Part shown: positions 24,172 through 33,803 of the stretch, piece by piece
How the letters are laid out: each line of letters opens with the position of its first letter
How positions within the stretch are numbered: position 1 is the stretch's first letter
Source of the DNA: Pectobacterium carotovorum
GTDB taxonomy: Bacteria > Pseudomonadota > Gammaproteobacteria > Enterobacterales > Enterobacteriaceae
NCBI RefSeq assembly: GCF_900129615.1
Contig: NZ_FQWI01000005.1
Span: forward strand, 62,001 to 126,000
Length of the DNA stretch: 64,000 bases
Direction: 5' to 3'
Notes under the pieces: model-generated
Seen by the model: only the letters and a program-made list of their open reading frames with translations
Databases searched by the model: none
Told to the model about the DNA's origin: nothing
Program-made: the position numbers and the translations under genes

Positions 24172-24585
24172 ATGTCATTATCTCTGTTTAAAATTTCTGC
24201 GTTAACGCTGCTTTGCGTCACGCTGGCCGGGTGCCAACAAACAGGAACGTCTGCCCAAAAAGGAACGGTGGCAGGTCAGTCTTCTGCGGTAACGGTTTCT
24301 CCTAACGATCAAATGAATCAACTGGCGTCGCTGGTTGCGGCTACCCGCTATCTCAAATCGAAGTGTAATCGCAGCGATCTGCCTGATGATGCGACGATTG
24401 CCAATGTCGCGTTGGCTGTAGCGAAACAGCGAGGCTGGAATGTCGCGAGCTATCAGGCTTTACCGCAGCGCAGTGAAAGCCTGTATCAAGGGTTATTGAA
24501 AGACAGTACGCCAAAAGAGGCGCAGTGTTCGGAATTTAACCGTACGCTGACGCCGTTTATTGACGCCATTCGCAGCCGGGGCTAA
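24172..24585 (+). CDS. outS: Type II secretion pilotin OutS
   Basis: 137-residue outer-membrane lipoprotein that escorts the secretin OutD to the outer membrane. The ATG at 24172 is chosen over that at 24136 because it gives a clean lipoprotein signal peptide with lipobox TLAGC (Cys21) and Gln at +2 (outer-membrane sorting), and has AGGATGAG upstream. The mature part (DQMNQLASLVAATRYLKSKC to FIDAIRSRG) is helical with two cysteines, as in GspS/OutS pilotins. It converges with outB; the two stops overlap by 4 bp. Together they lie about 5 kb upstream of outC. Confidence 0.85.
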   Translation: MSLSLFKISALTLLCVTLAGCQQTGTSAQKGTVAGQSSAVTVSPNDQMNQLASLVAATRYLKSKCNRSDLPDDATIANVALAVAKQRGWNVASYQALPQRSESLYQGLLKDSTPKEAQCSEFNRTLTPFIDAIRSRG

Positions 24586-25166
24586 GGCGTAGCGTTTCCA
24601 CTTTCATCGTCGGCGGAACGTTCATTCTCGTTGAATTTTCCGCCCGGCCAATCTTCCAGTGCTTCCAGAATAAACACTTCACCTTCTACGCTAAAAATGG
24701 TCATATCCTGCTGAATTTGCTCTATGGTCAGCCCTTCTATTGGCGAATCCCCTTCGCGGAATTGCAGGCCGTTGAGCGTGATGCTGCGCTTGGTTTCATC
24801 CGACGTATAAACATGTGCGCTGTAGGTCAGCGGTGGAATCTCACCGTTGCTGATGGCGGGTAACGACAGTGTGGTCCTTTTCTCTGGGGGAACTGGCGTA
24901 TCGGTATGGGGCGCTTCTTGATGAGACGTTGCTGTGGGAACGGTTGGCGTTTGCTCTTCTACCATAGGCAAGGTAGCAGCTTGAGCAGCCAAAGCGAGCT
25001 CAGGAGAAGCAGGGCTCCCCCAGCGCTGGTGGCTGAACCAGCCGAGAGCGATAAAAAGCAGAGCATAAATAACCATCAGATAACCGGGCATTGGGTATCT
25101 GGCAAGCAGCGCTGGCTGTGAGTGTGTCTGTGCGTCCGGTGCGTTATCCACGCGCTCATCCTTCAT
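24582..25166 (-). CDS. outB: Type II secretion accessory protein OutB (GspB)
   Basis: 194 residues. A short cytoplasmic tail, one membrane helix at about 29-47 (GYLMVIYALLFIALGWFSH), a Pro/Thr-rich periplasmic linker (EEQTPTVPTATSHQEAPHTD), and a C-terminal GspB domain with IPPLTYSAHVYTSDETKRSI and LNGLQFREGDSPIEGLTIEQI. OutB is an inner-membrane protein that interacts with the secretin and aids assembly or gating. It reads leftward, convergent with outS, and starts a 500-bp spacer before the pectate lyase gene. Confidence 0.88.
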   Translation of the reverse strand: MKDERVDNAPDAQTHSQPALLARYPMPGYLMVIYALLFIALGWFSHQRWGSPASPELALAAQAATLPMVEEQTPTVPTATSHQEAPHTDTPVPPEKRTTLSLPAISNGEIPPLTYSAHVYTSDETKRSITLNGLQFREGDSPIEGLTIEQIQQDMTIFSVEGEVFILEALEDWPGGKFNENERSADDESGNATP

Positions 25167-25679
25167 TTTTAGGGGGTACTTAGTCCGTGTAGCATCACAT
25201 CATAAACGAAAGTCGGGTGCGTAGGATGGTGCCGTCTGCCTTATTTTGCAAAAAATAGAAAGAGCCAGAAAACTGAATCTCTCGGTTATGTGACAGTTCC
25301 TCCATTTTGATTAAAAACTATTACAGTCATAATAATCACAGATGGAATCTTGATGCGGGTCGCAAAAAAAACGTGTGAATTTGCTTTAATGAAACCATGT
25401 TTTACCATTGTAGGTATAACGTTTCTTTTTGGTGGTCGATAATCAATCAGCGTGGGGTGGTGCCATCATCATTTAATTAACAGTCCCGAGTGCTAAATGG
25501 GCAGTACTATTATGTGGTTTTTTACTACAGAGAGTGCGCTGCTTTTTTATCAATAAGGGACGTGTCAATCTGCCACGACATTAAGAATAAAAGTACTTTT
25601 AAAGTATGCGATTAATATCGCAGGGTTTTGTGCGGATTTATTTTGTTATTTTAATAATTAAAAAATACTGAGGGATAAA
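25167..25679. promoter_or_regulatory. Regulatory spacer upstream of pectate lyase gene
   Basis: About 510 bp between outB (leftward) and the pectate lyase gene (rightward). At 25388-25407 lies a KdgR-box-like palindrome, AATGAAACCATGTTTTACCA (GAAA-N6-TTTxC, imperfect). KdgR represses pectinolysis genes in soft-rot bacteria, so this is a plausible operator. The rest is AT-rich; no gene seen. Confidence 0.4.
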
Positions 25680-27248
25680 ATGTTTAGAGCGGTTATTGGG
25701 ACTGGTCGTTTACGCACCTGTGCGGTAGCTATTGCCCTTTCCGGGATCGTGCTTTCTGGGTGTGATAATAGTCAGCAGCCCGTGGAAGAAGCGGTTCCGC
25801 CAGATTTACAGGTGAAAACGGCACCGTTTGGTTGGGCTGCGCAATATCATAATACGGATGGTAAATTTTATGCGACGACGGGGGGCGAGGGTGCGCATGA
25901 AAATAGCATTTATGTCGTCACCAGCCGTCAGGAATTAAAAGATGCATTAAATAATATCCGCAGCCCCCGTTATATCGCCGGTGATGCTGATGCGGAATTG
26001 AAGGCGAAGTTAGAGCCCAAAATTATCTACTGGCAAGGCACGGTTCGCGGCGATGATTTAGGTAATGGACGCTATGCGGATGCTGAGTATTATAAAACCA
26101 AGCCGAATAAAACGACGTTTGATTTTGATTTATATGTCAAAGCGTTCGATCAGGATTACATGGCGCAGTTGAAAGCGACGGCGGATGCTGGCGGCAGCGA
26201 TGCGGCGGCGGCTAGCGCTGAACTTAGCCTGCTTAAAAAGCAAAATGGTCAACGCTCGCAGTATGCCAACAACCAGAAGGCGCAGATTCAATTTCAGGTA
26301 CCGCCAAATACCACGATTTTAGGCGTGGGTAGCGAAGCAAAACTGGTGGAAGGTTATTTATCCCTCAATACCCTGAGCCACACGTTCGGCAAAACGGATA
26401 ACAGCAATATCATTATCCGTAATATTACGTTTCAGGCACCGCGTGACTTTGCTCCGGCTTGGGATGCGGGCGACGGAGATAAAGGGAACTGGAATGCGCG
26501 TTATGATTCCGTGTCGATTAACGCCAGCAAAAATGTCTGGGTCGATCACTGTACCTTTACGGATGGTGAACATCCTGACTATCAGGAACCGGTGCTATTT
26601 GGCAAGCATATCCAACGCCACGACGGCTTGCTGGATATCGAAGACGGTGCCGACTACCTGACGATTTCCTACAACATTTTTGCCGAGCATGACAAAACGG
26701 TATTAATTGGCTCCGGCGATGGTGATAAAGGGGAATACCGAATCACCTTTGAAGGCAATTTATGGGACAACAGCGTGCAGCGTTCACCGCGTGTACGCTT
26801 TGGCCAGGTGCATTTGCTCAATAACTACCATCGCGGGGCAACGGATACGAATTACCCCATTCTCTATGCCATTGGGATGGGCTTCGATTCATCCATTCTT
26901 TCCGAAAGTAACGTGTTTAATTTCCAGGGCGGCGGTGCGGATGAAAAGCTGATCATCGGTGCCTACAAGGGAAGTAAATTTAAAGACAACGGCTCCTGGT
27001 TCAATGGCAATCCGGCAAGCAATTTGAATCAAATCGCAGTAGACAAATGCAGTGTATTGCAAGAAGCCGAGAAGGCCGCCGCCACGACTTCTGGGAAAGC
27101 CGCTCCGGCATGGGCGCTGGAAACCTGCACCAATGAATTGGAATGGAGTCCGCCTTATGCCTATAGCGCTGGGAAATCCATCGCCGCCGTTGAGAAATAC
27201 GTTCTGGACAATGCTGGTGCGGGGAAATTGGATATTTCTCTGCCGTAG
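25680..27248 (+). CDS. Lipoprotein pectate lyase (polysaccharide lyase family 1)
   Basis: 522 residues. Cleaves polygalacturonate by beta-elimination. N-terminal lipoprotein signal with LSGC (Cys28), followed by Asp-Asn; Asp at +2 is the Lol-avoidance signal and the CDN start is the same as in pullulanase, a type II secreted lipoprotein. The beta-helix shows PL1 marks: WVDHCTFTDGEH, HDGLLDIEDGADYLTISYN, and VQRSPRVRFGQVHLLNNYH with the catalytic Arg region. The position just upstream of pehX and the out cluster supports secretion by Out. A weak KdgR-like box lies in the upstream spacer. Pectin lyases of the same family are an alternative specificity. Confidence 0.85.
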   Translation: MFRAVIGTGRLRTCAVAIALSGIVLSGCDNSQQPVEEAVPPDLQVKTAPFGWAAQYHNTDGKFYATTGGEGAHENSIYVVTSRQELKDALNNIRSPRYIAGDADAELKAKLEPKIIYWQGTVRGDDLGNGRYADAEYYKTKPNKTTFDFDLYVKAFDQDYMAQLKATADAGGSDAAAASAELSLLKKQNGQRSQYANNQKAQIQFQVPPNTTILGVGSEAKLVEGYLSLNTLSHTFGKTDNSNIIIRNITFQAPRDFAPAWDAGDGDKGNWNARYDSVSINASKNVWVDHCTFTDGEHPDYQEPVLFGKHIQRHDGLLDIEDGADYLTISYNIFAEHDKTVLIGSGDGDKGEYRITFEGNLWDNSVQRSPRVRFGQVHLLNNYHRGATDTNYPILYAIGMGFDSSILSESNVFNFQGGGADEKLIIGAYKGSKFKDNGSWFNGNPASNLNQIAVDKCSVLQEAEKAAATTSGKAAPAWALETCTNELEWSPPYAYSAGKSIAAVEKYVLDNAGAGKLDISLP

Positions 27249-27298
27249 AACGTCTGTTCCAACGCATTATTTTTATCTGTAAGCCCTCTGCCGATAAG

Positions 27299-27335
27299 TT
27301 TCGCTCTGTGGCAACGATCCTGCCGCAGGGCGAAA
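27299..27335 (+). terminator. Long hairpin between pectinase genes
   Basis: Arms TTTCGCTCTGTGGCA/TGCCGCAGGGCGAAA (two mismatches or G-U pairs) with a seven-base loop, about 50 bp after the lyase stop and 40 bp before the pehX start. No T-run follows; it may attenuate or stabilise transcripts. Confidence 0.5.
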
Positions 27336-27374
27336 TACATCGGACAAAATAATAGTAAAAATACAGGAAATGCT

Positions 27375-29354
27375 ATGACTGACTTTTTACCTCGTACCCG
27401 TCTTACGCTCTGCGCGACATTAGTTCTGAGCGGCCTGATTGCCGGATGCAGCGATAGCGACTCAACGCCGGATGTCGGTATTGATCGTTCCGCCGCGCCA
27501 CAAAATCTTAAAGTGCCGACGTTGGCTTATGATGACAGCAGCGTGGTACTGGCCTGGGAAAAACCGACCAAACCTGCCGCTGGCATTAAGGATTACCGTG
27601 TCTACATGAATGGAACCTTGCTGGGCGGAACTATTGATAACCAGAACACCCATTCGCCGGCCAAGCCGTATATCGATAACTTCTACAATTCGATCGATAC
27701 CGATAACTGGCATGTCCGCGTCAGCTTCCATAATTTCAAAGTGGCTAATCTGTCACCGGAAACGGAATACCGTTTCACGGTGCGTGCGCTTTATGACGAT
27801 GGCAAAGAATCCGTTGATAGTGAAACCGTCGTGCAGAAAACGACGGCGACGCCAGCTTCATTGAATGTGACCAACTATGGTGCGAAAGGGGATGGTGTAA
27901 CCAACGACACGGTGGCGATTCAGAAGGCGATTGATGACTGTACGCCAGCCGCGTATCCGAAAGGATGTAAGGTCGTGGTTGAGGGGGGAACGTTTAAAAC
28001 TGGCGCGCTGTTCCTGCACAGTGATATGACGTTTGAAGTCGCGAAAGGTGCCATATTGCTGGGATCGGCAAACGGTGACGATTACCCGCTCGCCCGCGGC
28101 TACTATCTCTACCCTTACAGTTCACCTAAATTGCCGAAGCGCCCACCTTCGCTGATTAACGTACTGGAAGCGGACGATCAGGGCAGCAGCCATGCAGGCA
28201 CCTTTAAAAATATTCGTATCGTCGGGCAGGGCACCATTGATGGCAACGGCTGGACGCGTGGCATTAAAGCCAGCGATACAAACATTACTGAAATTGATGA
28301 ATTAAAGAATGAATTGCCGCTCTACCGTGCGAGCAAAGCCGCCAATGTTGGTAGTGACGGTATTCTGGCAAAAGACCAAACGGCAAAAGCCGTTGCTGAA
28401 GGAATGTTACTGGATGAGGCGTACAAAAACCGGCGCTCCAGCCTGATGACGCTGCGCGGCGTGAGCAACATGTATCTGGAAGGGCTGACGATTCTGAACC
28501 CGGCTTTCCACGGTGTGATGGTGCTTGAATCCGAAAATGTGGCGATGAATGCGCTGGTACACACGACGTACGATGCCAATAATGCGGATGGTATTGAATT
28601 CGGCAACAGCCAGAACGTCATGGTATTCAATAACTTTTTTGACACAGGTGATGACAGTGTAAACTTTGCCGCGGGATACGGTGCCGAAGTCGCCACGCTG
28701 GGGCAAAAAGCGCAGAGTGGTGCCTGGATCTTCAATAACTACTTCCGCCGTGGGCATGGTGCGGTGGTCACGGGTAGCCATACCGGTGCCTGGATTGAAA
28801 AAATTGTTGCTGAAGATAACGTAATGAATAAGACGGATGTTGGCCTGCGCATGAAGAGCCGACCCTATTATGGTGGTGGCTCGCGTGACGTGGTATTCCG
28901 TAATAACGCGATGCGTGATATTGTCAACGAGCCGTTTGTGTTCACGATTAAATATAAAGCGGACGTGAACGATACCCAGCCTGCCGCTGAGCCTGCACAG
29001 TTCCGTGATGTGACCGTTTCCAACGTCACGGTTGATGGTACAGCGAAGAAAAACAGTATCATGGTCGATGGGATGACTGTGGCTGAAATGGCTGATGCGT
29101 ATAAGTTCTCTTTTGGACGTGATGCCTATCACCAAGGCTTGCATTTTGAGAATGTAAAATTCAAAAATGTAAAAGCGACGGACATTACGTTCCTGAAGAA
29201 CAGTGAATTTAAAAATGTCATTTTTGAGAATGTACCGGGAGCCTGGAATTTCGGTCATATTGAAAATATCAGGCTCGAAGACCGTGTAAATAAGGATGCC
29301 GCGCTGACGACCAGCGGTGATGAAACCATCACCCGGGAAGCCGCAACGGAATAA
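27375..29354 (+). CDS. pehX: Exo-polygalacturonase PehX-like lipoprotein (GH28)
   Basis: 659 residues. Hydrolyses polygalacturonate from chain ends, giving digalacturonate. Order: lipoprotein signal with LIAGC (Cys25), a fibronectin type III-like domain (about 40-160, APQNLKVPTLAYDDSSVVLA), and a GH28 beta-helix from about VTNYGAKGDGVTNDTVAIQ. Catalytic signatures: NADGIEFGNS (N-x-D), GDDSVNF (DD), RRGHGAVVTGSH (GHG) and LRMKSRPYYGG (R-x-K). FN3 plus GH28 is the usual PehX layout. Lipidation is notable because PehX is usually described as soluble or periplasmic; Ser at +2 would normally direct outer-membrane sorting. Gene lies between the lyase gene and outC. Confidence 0.85.
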   Translation: MTDFLPRTRLTLCATLVLSGLIAGCSDSDSTPDVGIDRSAAPQNLKVPTLAYDDSSVVLAWEKPTKPAAGIKDYRVYMNGTLLGGTIDNQNTHSPAKPYIDNFYNSIDTDNWHVRVSFHNFKVANLSPETEYRFTVRALYDDGKESVDSETVVQKTTATPASLNVTNYGAKGDGVTNDTVAIQKAIDDCTPAAYPKGCKVVVEGGTFKTGALFLHSDMTFEVAKGAILLGSANGDDYPLARGYYLYPYSSPKLPKRPPSLINVLEADDQGSSHAGTFKNIRIVGQGTIDGNGWTRGIKASDTNITEIDELKNELPLYRASKAANVGSDGILAKDQTAKAVAEGMLLDEAYKNRRSSLMTLRGVSNMYLEGLTILNPAFHGVMVLESENVAMNALVHTTYDANNADGIEFGNSQNVMVFNNFFDTGDDSVNFAAGYGAEVATLGQKAQSGAWIFNNYFRRGHGAVVTGSHTGAWIEKIVAEDNVMNKTDVGLRMKSRPYYGGGSRDVVFRNNAMRDIVNEPFVFTIKYKADVNDTQPAAEPAQFRDVTVSNVTVDGTAKKNSIMVDGMTVAEMADAYKFSFGRDAYHQGLHFENVKFKNVKATDITFLKNSEFKNVIFENVPGAWNFGHIENIRLEDRVNKDAALTTSGDETITREAATE

Positions 29355-29362
29355 GGCATTTT

Positions 29363-29384
29363 CCCCACGCCAATCGGCGTGGGG
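29363..29384 (+). terminator. Hairpin between pehX and outC
   Basis: Perfect nine-base stem CCCCACGCC/GGCGTGGGG with a four-base loop, 8 bp after the pehX stop and 20 bp before the outC start. No T-run; read-through into outC is possible. Confidence 0.6.
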
Positions 29385-29404
29385 AGTATTATGGATGATT
29401 ATCT

Positions 29405-30268
29405 ATGGCACGATTGCAAGCTTTCAAAGATCCGTCTTTTCATTCGTTGGTTGCCACTTTTCGGTCACTGCCAGCTCCGCTGATCCGCCGTATTGTGTTG
29501 GGGCTGATTTTGCTGCTGATTTGTCAGCAGTTGGCCGTATTGACCTGGCGCTTTCTCCTACCTGAAGACTCACGCATTGTTGGCGTGTCGGTCACGCCTG
29601 CTCAGGCGAAAGAAAAGCCCTCAACGCCGGGTGATTTTACCTTATTCGGCCATGCCCCCGATGCAGATGCGTCTGCGGTTAACGACGCCGCATTATCCGG
29701 CGATATTCCGCTAACCTCGTTAAATATCAGCCTGACTGGGGTGTTGGCGAGTGGAGACGCCAAGCGTTCGATTGCCATTATCGCTAAAGATAGTCAGCAA
29801 TACAGTCGCAACGTCGGCGATGCCATTCCGGGCTATGAAGCCAAAATTGTGACTATCTCTGCCGATCGTGTCGTGCTCCAGTATCAGGGGCGCTATGAGG
29901 CGCTGCATTTGTATCAGGAAGAAGAAGCGACTGGCGCGCCGTCGTCGTCTGGCGCATTTAATCAGGTGAAAGATGAGATACAAAAAGATCCCTTCTCGGC
30001 GCAGGACTACCTGACCATTTCTCCCGTCACGGAAGAAGAAGTCCTGAAAGGATATCAGTTAAACCCCGGCAAAAATCCCGATCTTTTCTACCGCGCAGGC
30101 TTGCAGGATAACGATCTCGCCGTGTCATTAAATGGCATGGATTTACGTGATGCGGATCAGGCACAGCAGGCGATGGCGCAACTGGCAGGGATGAGCAAAT
30201 TTAATTTGACCGTCGAGCGTGATGGTCAACAGCAGGATATATATCTGGCACTGGATGGAGACCACTAA
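29405..30268 (+). CDS. outC: Type II secretion protein OutC (GspC)
   Basis: 287 residues. Inner-membrane protein that links the assembly platform to the secretin and takes part in substrate selection. One membrane helix at about 28-46 (RRIVLGLILLLICQQLAVL), a periplasmic homology region (FTLFGHAPDA ... LNISLTGVLASGDAKRSIAII) that contacts the OutD N-domains, and a C-terminal PDZ-like domain (KGYQLNPGKNPDLFYRAGLQDNDLAVSLNGMDLRD). First gene of the colinear outC-O operon; overlaps or nearly abuts outD. Confidence 0.92.
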   Translation: MARLQAFKDPSFHSLVATFRSLPAPLIRRIVLGLILLLICQQLAVLTWRFLLPEDSRIVGVSVTPAQAKEKPSTPGDFTLFGHAPDADASAVNDAALSGDIPLTSLNISLTGVLASGDAKRSIAIIAKDSQQYSRNVGDAIPGYEAKIVTISADRVVLQYQGRYEALHLYQEEEATGAPSSSGAFNQVKDEIQKDPFSAQDYLTISPVTEEEVLKGYQLNPGKNPDLFYRAGLQDNDLAVSLNGMDLRDADQAQQAMAQLAGMSKFNLTVERDGQQQDIYLALDGDH

Positions 30269-32309
30269 TTTGTTTAGCAAGGGACAGGGATTTTTTAAGC
30301 GTCAGGTTTTTTCGAAGAATAAAAACCAATGGCTTGGTCAGGTACGCCGCAAGAGCATGCTATTGCTCAGCGGGAGTGTTCTGCTGATGGCGTCATCATT
30401 GGCGTGGAGTGCCGAATTCTCCGCCAGTTTTAAAGGCACCGATATTCAGGAGTTTATTAATACCGTCAGTAAGAATCTAAATAAGACGGTCATTATCGAT
30501 CCGTCGGTCAGCGGAACGATTACCGTACGCAGCTATGACATGATGAATGAAGAACAGTATTACCAGTTCTTCCTGAGCGTGCTGGATGTCTATGGGTTCA
30601 CCGTGATTCCGATGGATAACAACGTCCTGAAAATTATTCGCTCGAAGGATGCGAAATCGACGTCTATGCCGCTGGCGACTGATGAACAGCCGGGCATTGG
30701 TGATGAGGTGGTGACGCGCGTCGTGCCCGTCAACAACGTTGCGGCCCGCGATTTGGCACCGCTGCTGCGCCAGTTGAACGACAACGCCGGTGCCGGGAGC
30801 GTGGTGCATTACGAACCATCGAACGTGCTGCTGATGACCGGCCGCGCGGGGGTGATCCAGCGGCTGATGACGATTGTCGAACGGGTTGATCAGACGGGCG
30901 ATCGGAATGTGACCAGCATACCGCTGTCTTACGCTTCCTCAACGGAAGTGGTGAAGATGGTGAATGAGCTGAACAAGATGGATGAGAAATCCGCCTTGCC
31001 CGGCATGTTGACCGCCAACGTGGTGGCTGACGAACGAACCAACTCGGTGCTGGTGCGCGGTGAGCCGAATTCACGCCAGCGCGTGATTGATATGATCAAG
31101 CAGCTCGATCGCCAGCAGGCGGTACAGGGCAACACCAAAGTTATCTACCTCAAATATGCCAAGGCTGCCGATCTGGTCGAAGTGCTCACCGGCGTCGGGG
31201 ACAGTATCCAAACCGATCAGCAAAATGCGCTGCCTGCGCTGCGTAAAGACATTTCGATTAAGGCGCACGAACAAACTAACTCCCTGATTGTGAATGCCGC
31301 ACCGGACATCATGCGCGATCTGGAACAGGTGATCTCACAGCTGGATATCCGCCGTCCGCAGGTGTTGGTCGAAGCGATTATTGCGGAAGTGCAAGATGCC
31401 GATGGGATGAACCTCGGCGTGCAGTGGGCCAATAAAAATGCGGGGGTAACGCAGTTCACGAATACCGGGTTACCGATCACGACCATGATGGCGGGAGCGG
31501 ACCAGTATCGGCGTGATGGAACGCTTGGCACGGCAGCGACAAGTGCACTTGGCAGCTTCAACGGCATTGCCGCGGGCTTCTATCAGGGCAACTGGGGCAT
31601 GCTGATGACGGCGCTGTCCAGCAACAGCAAGAACGATATTCTGGCGACGCCCAGCATTGTGACGCTGGACAATATGGAAGCGACGTTTAATGTCGGTCAG
31701 GAAGTGCCCGTATTGGCGGGTTCACAGACGACATCCGGTGACAACGTTTTCCAAACGGTAGAGCGTAAAACGGTCGGTATCAAGCTGAAGGTGAAGCCGC
31801 AAATCAACGAAGGTGACTCCGTTTTGCTGGAAATCGAGCAGGAAGTCTCCAGCGTGGCAGATGCGGCCTCCAGCAGCAGTACCAATCTAGGGGCAACCTT
31901 CAATACGCGTACCGTTAATAACGCGGTGCTGGTCAGCAGCGGCGAAACCGTGGTGGTAGGCGGCTTGCTGGATAAAAGTACGAATGAGTCTGCAAGTAAG
32001 GTGCCATTTTTAGGGGATATTCCCGTTCTGGGATACTTATTCCGTTCCAACAGTCAGGAAACGAAAAAACGTAACCTGATGCTGTTTATCCGTCCTTCCA
32101 TTATTCGCGATCGCAGCCAATTCCAGAGCGCCTCTGCCAGTAAGTATCACTCGTTCAGTGCTGAAGAAAATAAACAGCGAAACGTGAGTAATGGTGAGGG
32201 AGGGCTTCTGGATAACGATTTGCTGCGTCTGCCGGAAGGTGGGAATGCTTATACGTTCCGTCAGGTTCAGTCCTCCATTGTGGCGTTCTATCCGGCGGGC
32301 GGGAAATGA
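30255..32309 (+). CDS. outD: Type II secretion secretin OutD (GspD)
   Basis: About 684 residues. Forms the outer-membrane channel. Signal peptide region around [18 protein letters not shown], then the N0-N3 domains ([22 protein letters not shown] at the N0 start, [19 protein letters not shown]) and the secretin core ([78 protein letters not shown]), ending in the S-domain that binds OutS. The start is uncertain: ATG 30255 overlaps outC, while a TTG at 30270 has GGAG at a better distance; upstream starts at 30219 look unlikely. It overlaps outE by 4 bp. Confidence 0.93.
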   Translation: METTNLFSKGQGFFKRQVFSKNKNQWLGQVRRKSMLLLSGSVLLMASSLAWSAEFSASFKGTDIQEFINTVSKNLNKTVIIDPSVSGTITVRSYDMMNEEQYYQFFLSVLDVYGFTVIPMDNNVLKIIRSKDAKSTSMPLATDEQPGIGDEVVTRVVPVNNVAARDLAPLLRQLNDNAGAGSVVHYEPSNVLLMTGRAGVIQRLMTIVERVDQTGDRNVTSIPLSYASSTEVVKMVNELNKMDEKSALPGMLTANVVADERTNSVLVRGEPNSRQRVIDMIKQLDRQQAVQGNTKVIYLKYAKAADLVEVLTGVGDSIQTDQQNALPALRKDISIKAHEQTNSLIVNAAPDIMRDLEQVISQLDIRRPQVLVEAIIAEVQDADGMNLGVQWANKNAGVTQFTNTGLPITTMMAGADQYRRDGTLGTAATSALGSFNGIAAGFYQGNWGMLMTALSSNSKNDILATPSIVTLDNMEATFNVGQEVPVLAGSQTTSGDNVFQTVERKTVGIKLKVKPQINEGDSVLLEIEQEVSSVADAASSSSTNLGATFNTRTVNNAVLVSSGETVVVGGLLDKSTNESASKVPFLGDIPVLGYLFRSNSQETKKRNLMLFIRPSIIRDRSQFQSASASKYHSFSAEENKQRNVSNGEGGLLDNDLLRLPEGGNAYTFRQVQSSIVAFYPAGGK

Positions 32310-33802
32310 GTGACGTTGCCTCCCAGATTATAGAATTACGCCCCATACTGCCTTTTGCCTATGCGCGATCGCAGCAAATTCTGCTGTTGCAGAGGGAAAA
32401 TGACGCGAGCCTGCAGACAATTTGCGTCGCGCAAACGCCGCTAGCCGCTTTGCTGGAAGCGCGCCGGATTGCGGGCTGTTCGCTCAAGATTGAGCGCGTT
32501 ACGGATGAGGAATTTGAGCGGCAATTAGTCATTAGCTATCAGCGCGACTCGGAAGAAGCGCGCCGTATGATGGAGGACATCGGTAATGAGATGGACTTCT
32601 ATACGCTGGTGGAAGAACTGCCAGATAGCGATGACTTGCTTGATGCCGATGACGACGCGCCGATTATCCGCCTCATCAACGCCATGTTGACCGAAGCGAT
32701 TAAGAATAAAGCGTCGGATATTCATATCGAAACGTATGAGCGCTATTTGCTGATCCGCTTCCGCGTTGACGGCGTATTGCGTGAGATTTTGCGTCCACAG
32801 CGTAAGCTGGCTTCGCTGCTGGTGTCGCGTATCAAGGTGATGGCAAAGCTGGATATTGCCGAAAAGCGTGTCCCGCAGGATGGACGTATGGCGCTGCGAG
32901 TAGGGGGGCGGGCGATTGATGTCCGTGTCTCCACGCTGCCGTCGAACTACGGCGAGCGCGTCGTGCTGCGTTTGCTGGATAAAAACAGCGTTAAGCTCGA
33001 TCTTGAGCTGCTGGGGATGTCGGAACGCAATCGACAACTGCTGGACAGCCTGATCCATCGTCCTCATGGCATTATTCTGGTCACCGGCCCGACAGGCTCG
33101 GGGAAAAGTACCACGCTTTACGCTGCGCTCAGTCGCCTGAATGCTTCGGAACGTAACATCATGACGGTGGAAGATCCCATCGAGTATGAACTGGAAGGCA
33201 TCGGGCAAACGCAGGTCAACACCAAGGTCGATATGACGTTTGCCCGCGGGCTGCGTGCCATTCTGCGTCAGGATCCGGACGTCGTGCTGGTGGGGGAAAT
33301 TCGTGATGGTGAAACGGCGCAGATTGCTGTGCAGGCCTCGCTGACCGGTCACCTCGTGTTATCCACTCTGCATACCAATAGTGCGCTGGGCGCGCTGTCT
33401 CGTTTACAGGATATGGGCGTCGAGCCTTTCCTGCTGTCAACCTCTCTACTGGGCGTACTCGCGCAGCGTCTGGTCAGGACGCTGTGTTCTGACTGTAGCC
33501 AACCGCAGCCGGTCGATCCGGTTCAGGCTGAACAGATGGGGATCGCGCCCGGTACGCTACTGCATAATCCCGTTGGCTGTCCGCAGTGTAGCTTTACCGG
33601 CTACCGGGGACGTATCGGCATTCATGAGCTGGTGCTGATTAATGACGACGTCCGCGCCGCGATCCACCGCAGTGACGGTGAAATGGCGATTGCGCAGATT
33701 CTGGGGGGGAGTCGAACCACCATTCGTCAGGACGGGTTGAATAAGGTACTGGCGGGGCTCACGACCTGGGAAGAAGTGATCCGCGTAACCAAAGAGGAAT
33801 GA
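32306..33802 (+). CDS. outE: Type II secretion ATPase OutE (GspE)
   Basis: 498 residues. Cytoplasmic hexameric ATPase that powers pseudopilus assembly. N1E domain at the start, Walker [11 protein letters not shown] at about 260, Asp box and Walker B ([22 protein letters not shown]), His box ([13 protein letters not shown]), and the four-cysteine zinc motif CSDC ... CPQC around 395-430. The ATG overlaps the outD stop (ATGA), so translation is coupled. Full family length. Confidence 0.95.
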   Translation: MSDVASQIIELRPILPFAYARSQQILLLQRENDASLQTICVAQTPLAALLEARRIAGCSLKIERVTDEEFERQLVISYQRDSEEARRMMEDIGNEMDFYTLVEELPDSDDLLDADDDAPIIRLINAMLTEAIKNKASDIHIETYERYLLIRFRVDGVLREILRPQRKLASLLVSRIKVMAKLDIAEKRVPQDGRMALRVGGRAIDVRVSTLPSNYGERVVLRLLDKNSVKLDLELLGMSERNRQLLDSLIHRPHGIILVTGPTGSGKSTTLYAALSRLNASERNIMTVEDPIEYELEGIGQTQVNTKVDMTFARGLRAILRQDPDVVLVGEIRDGETAQIAVQASLTGHLVLSTLHTNSALGALSRLQDMGVEPFLLSTSLLGVLAQRLVRTLCSDCSQPQPVDPVQAEQMGIAPGTLLHNPVGCPQCSFTGYRGRIGIHELVLINDDVRAAIHRSDGEMAIAQILGGSRTTIRQDGLNKVLAGLTTWEEVIRVTKEE

Positions 33803-33803
33803 T

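Noticed and set aside
28407-29258. 283-codon minus-strand frame opposite pehX
   Set aside because: Shadow of the GH28 coding sequence; the plus-strand frame carries all catalytic motifs.
32525-33352. 275-codon minus-strand frame opposite outE
   Set aside because: Shadow frame in a GC-rich gene; outE is intact on the plus strand.
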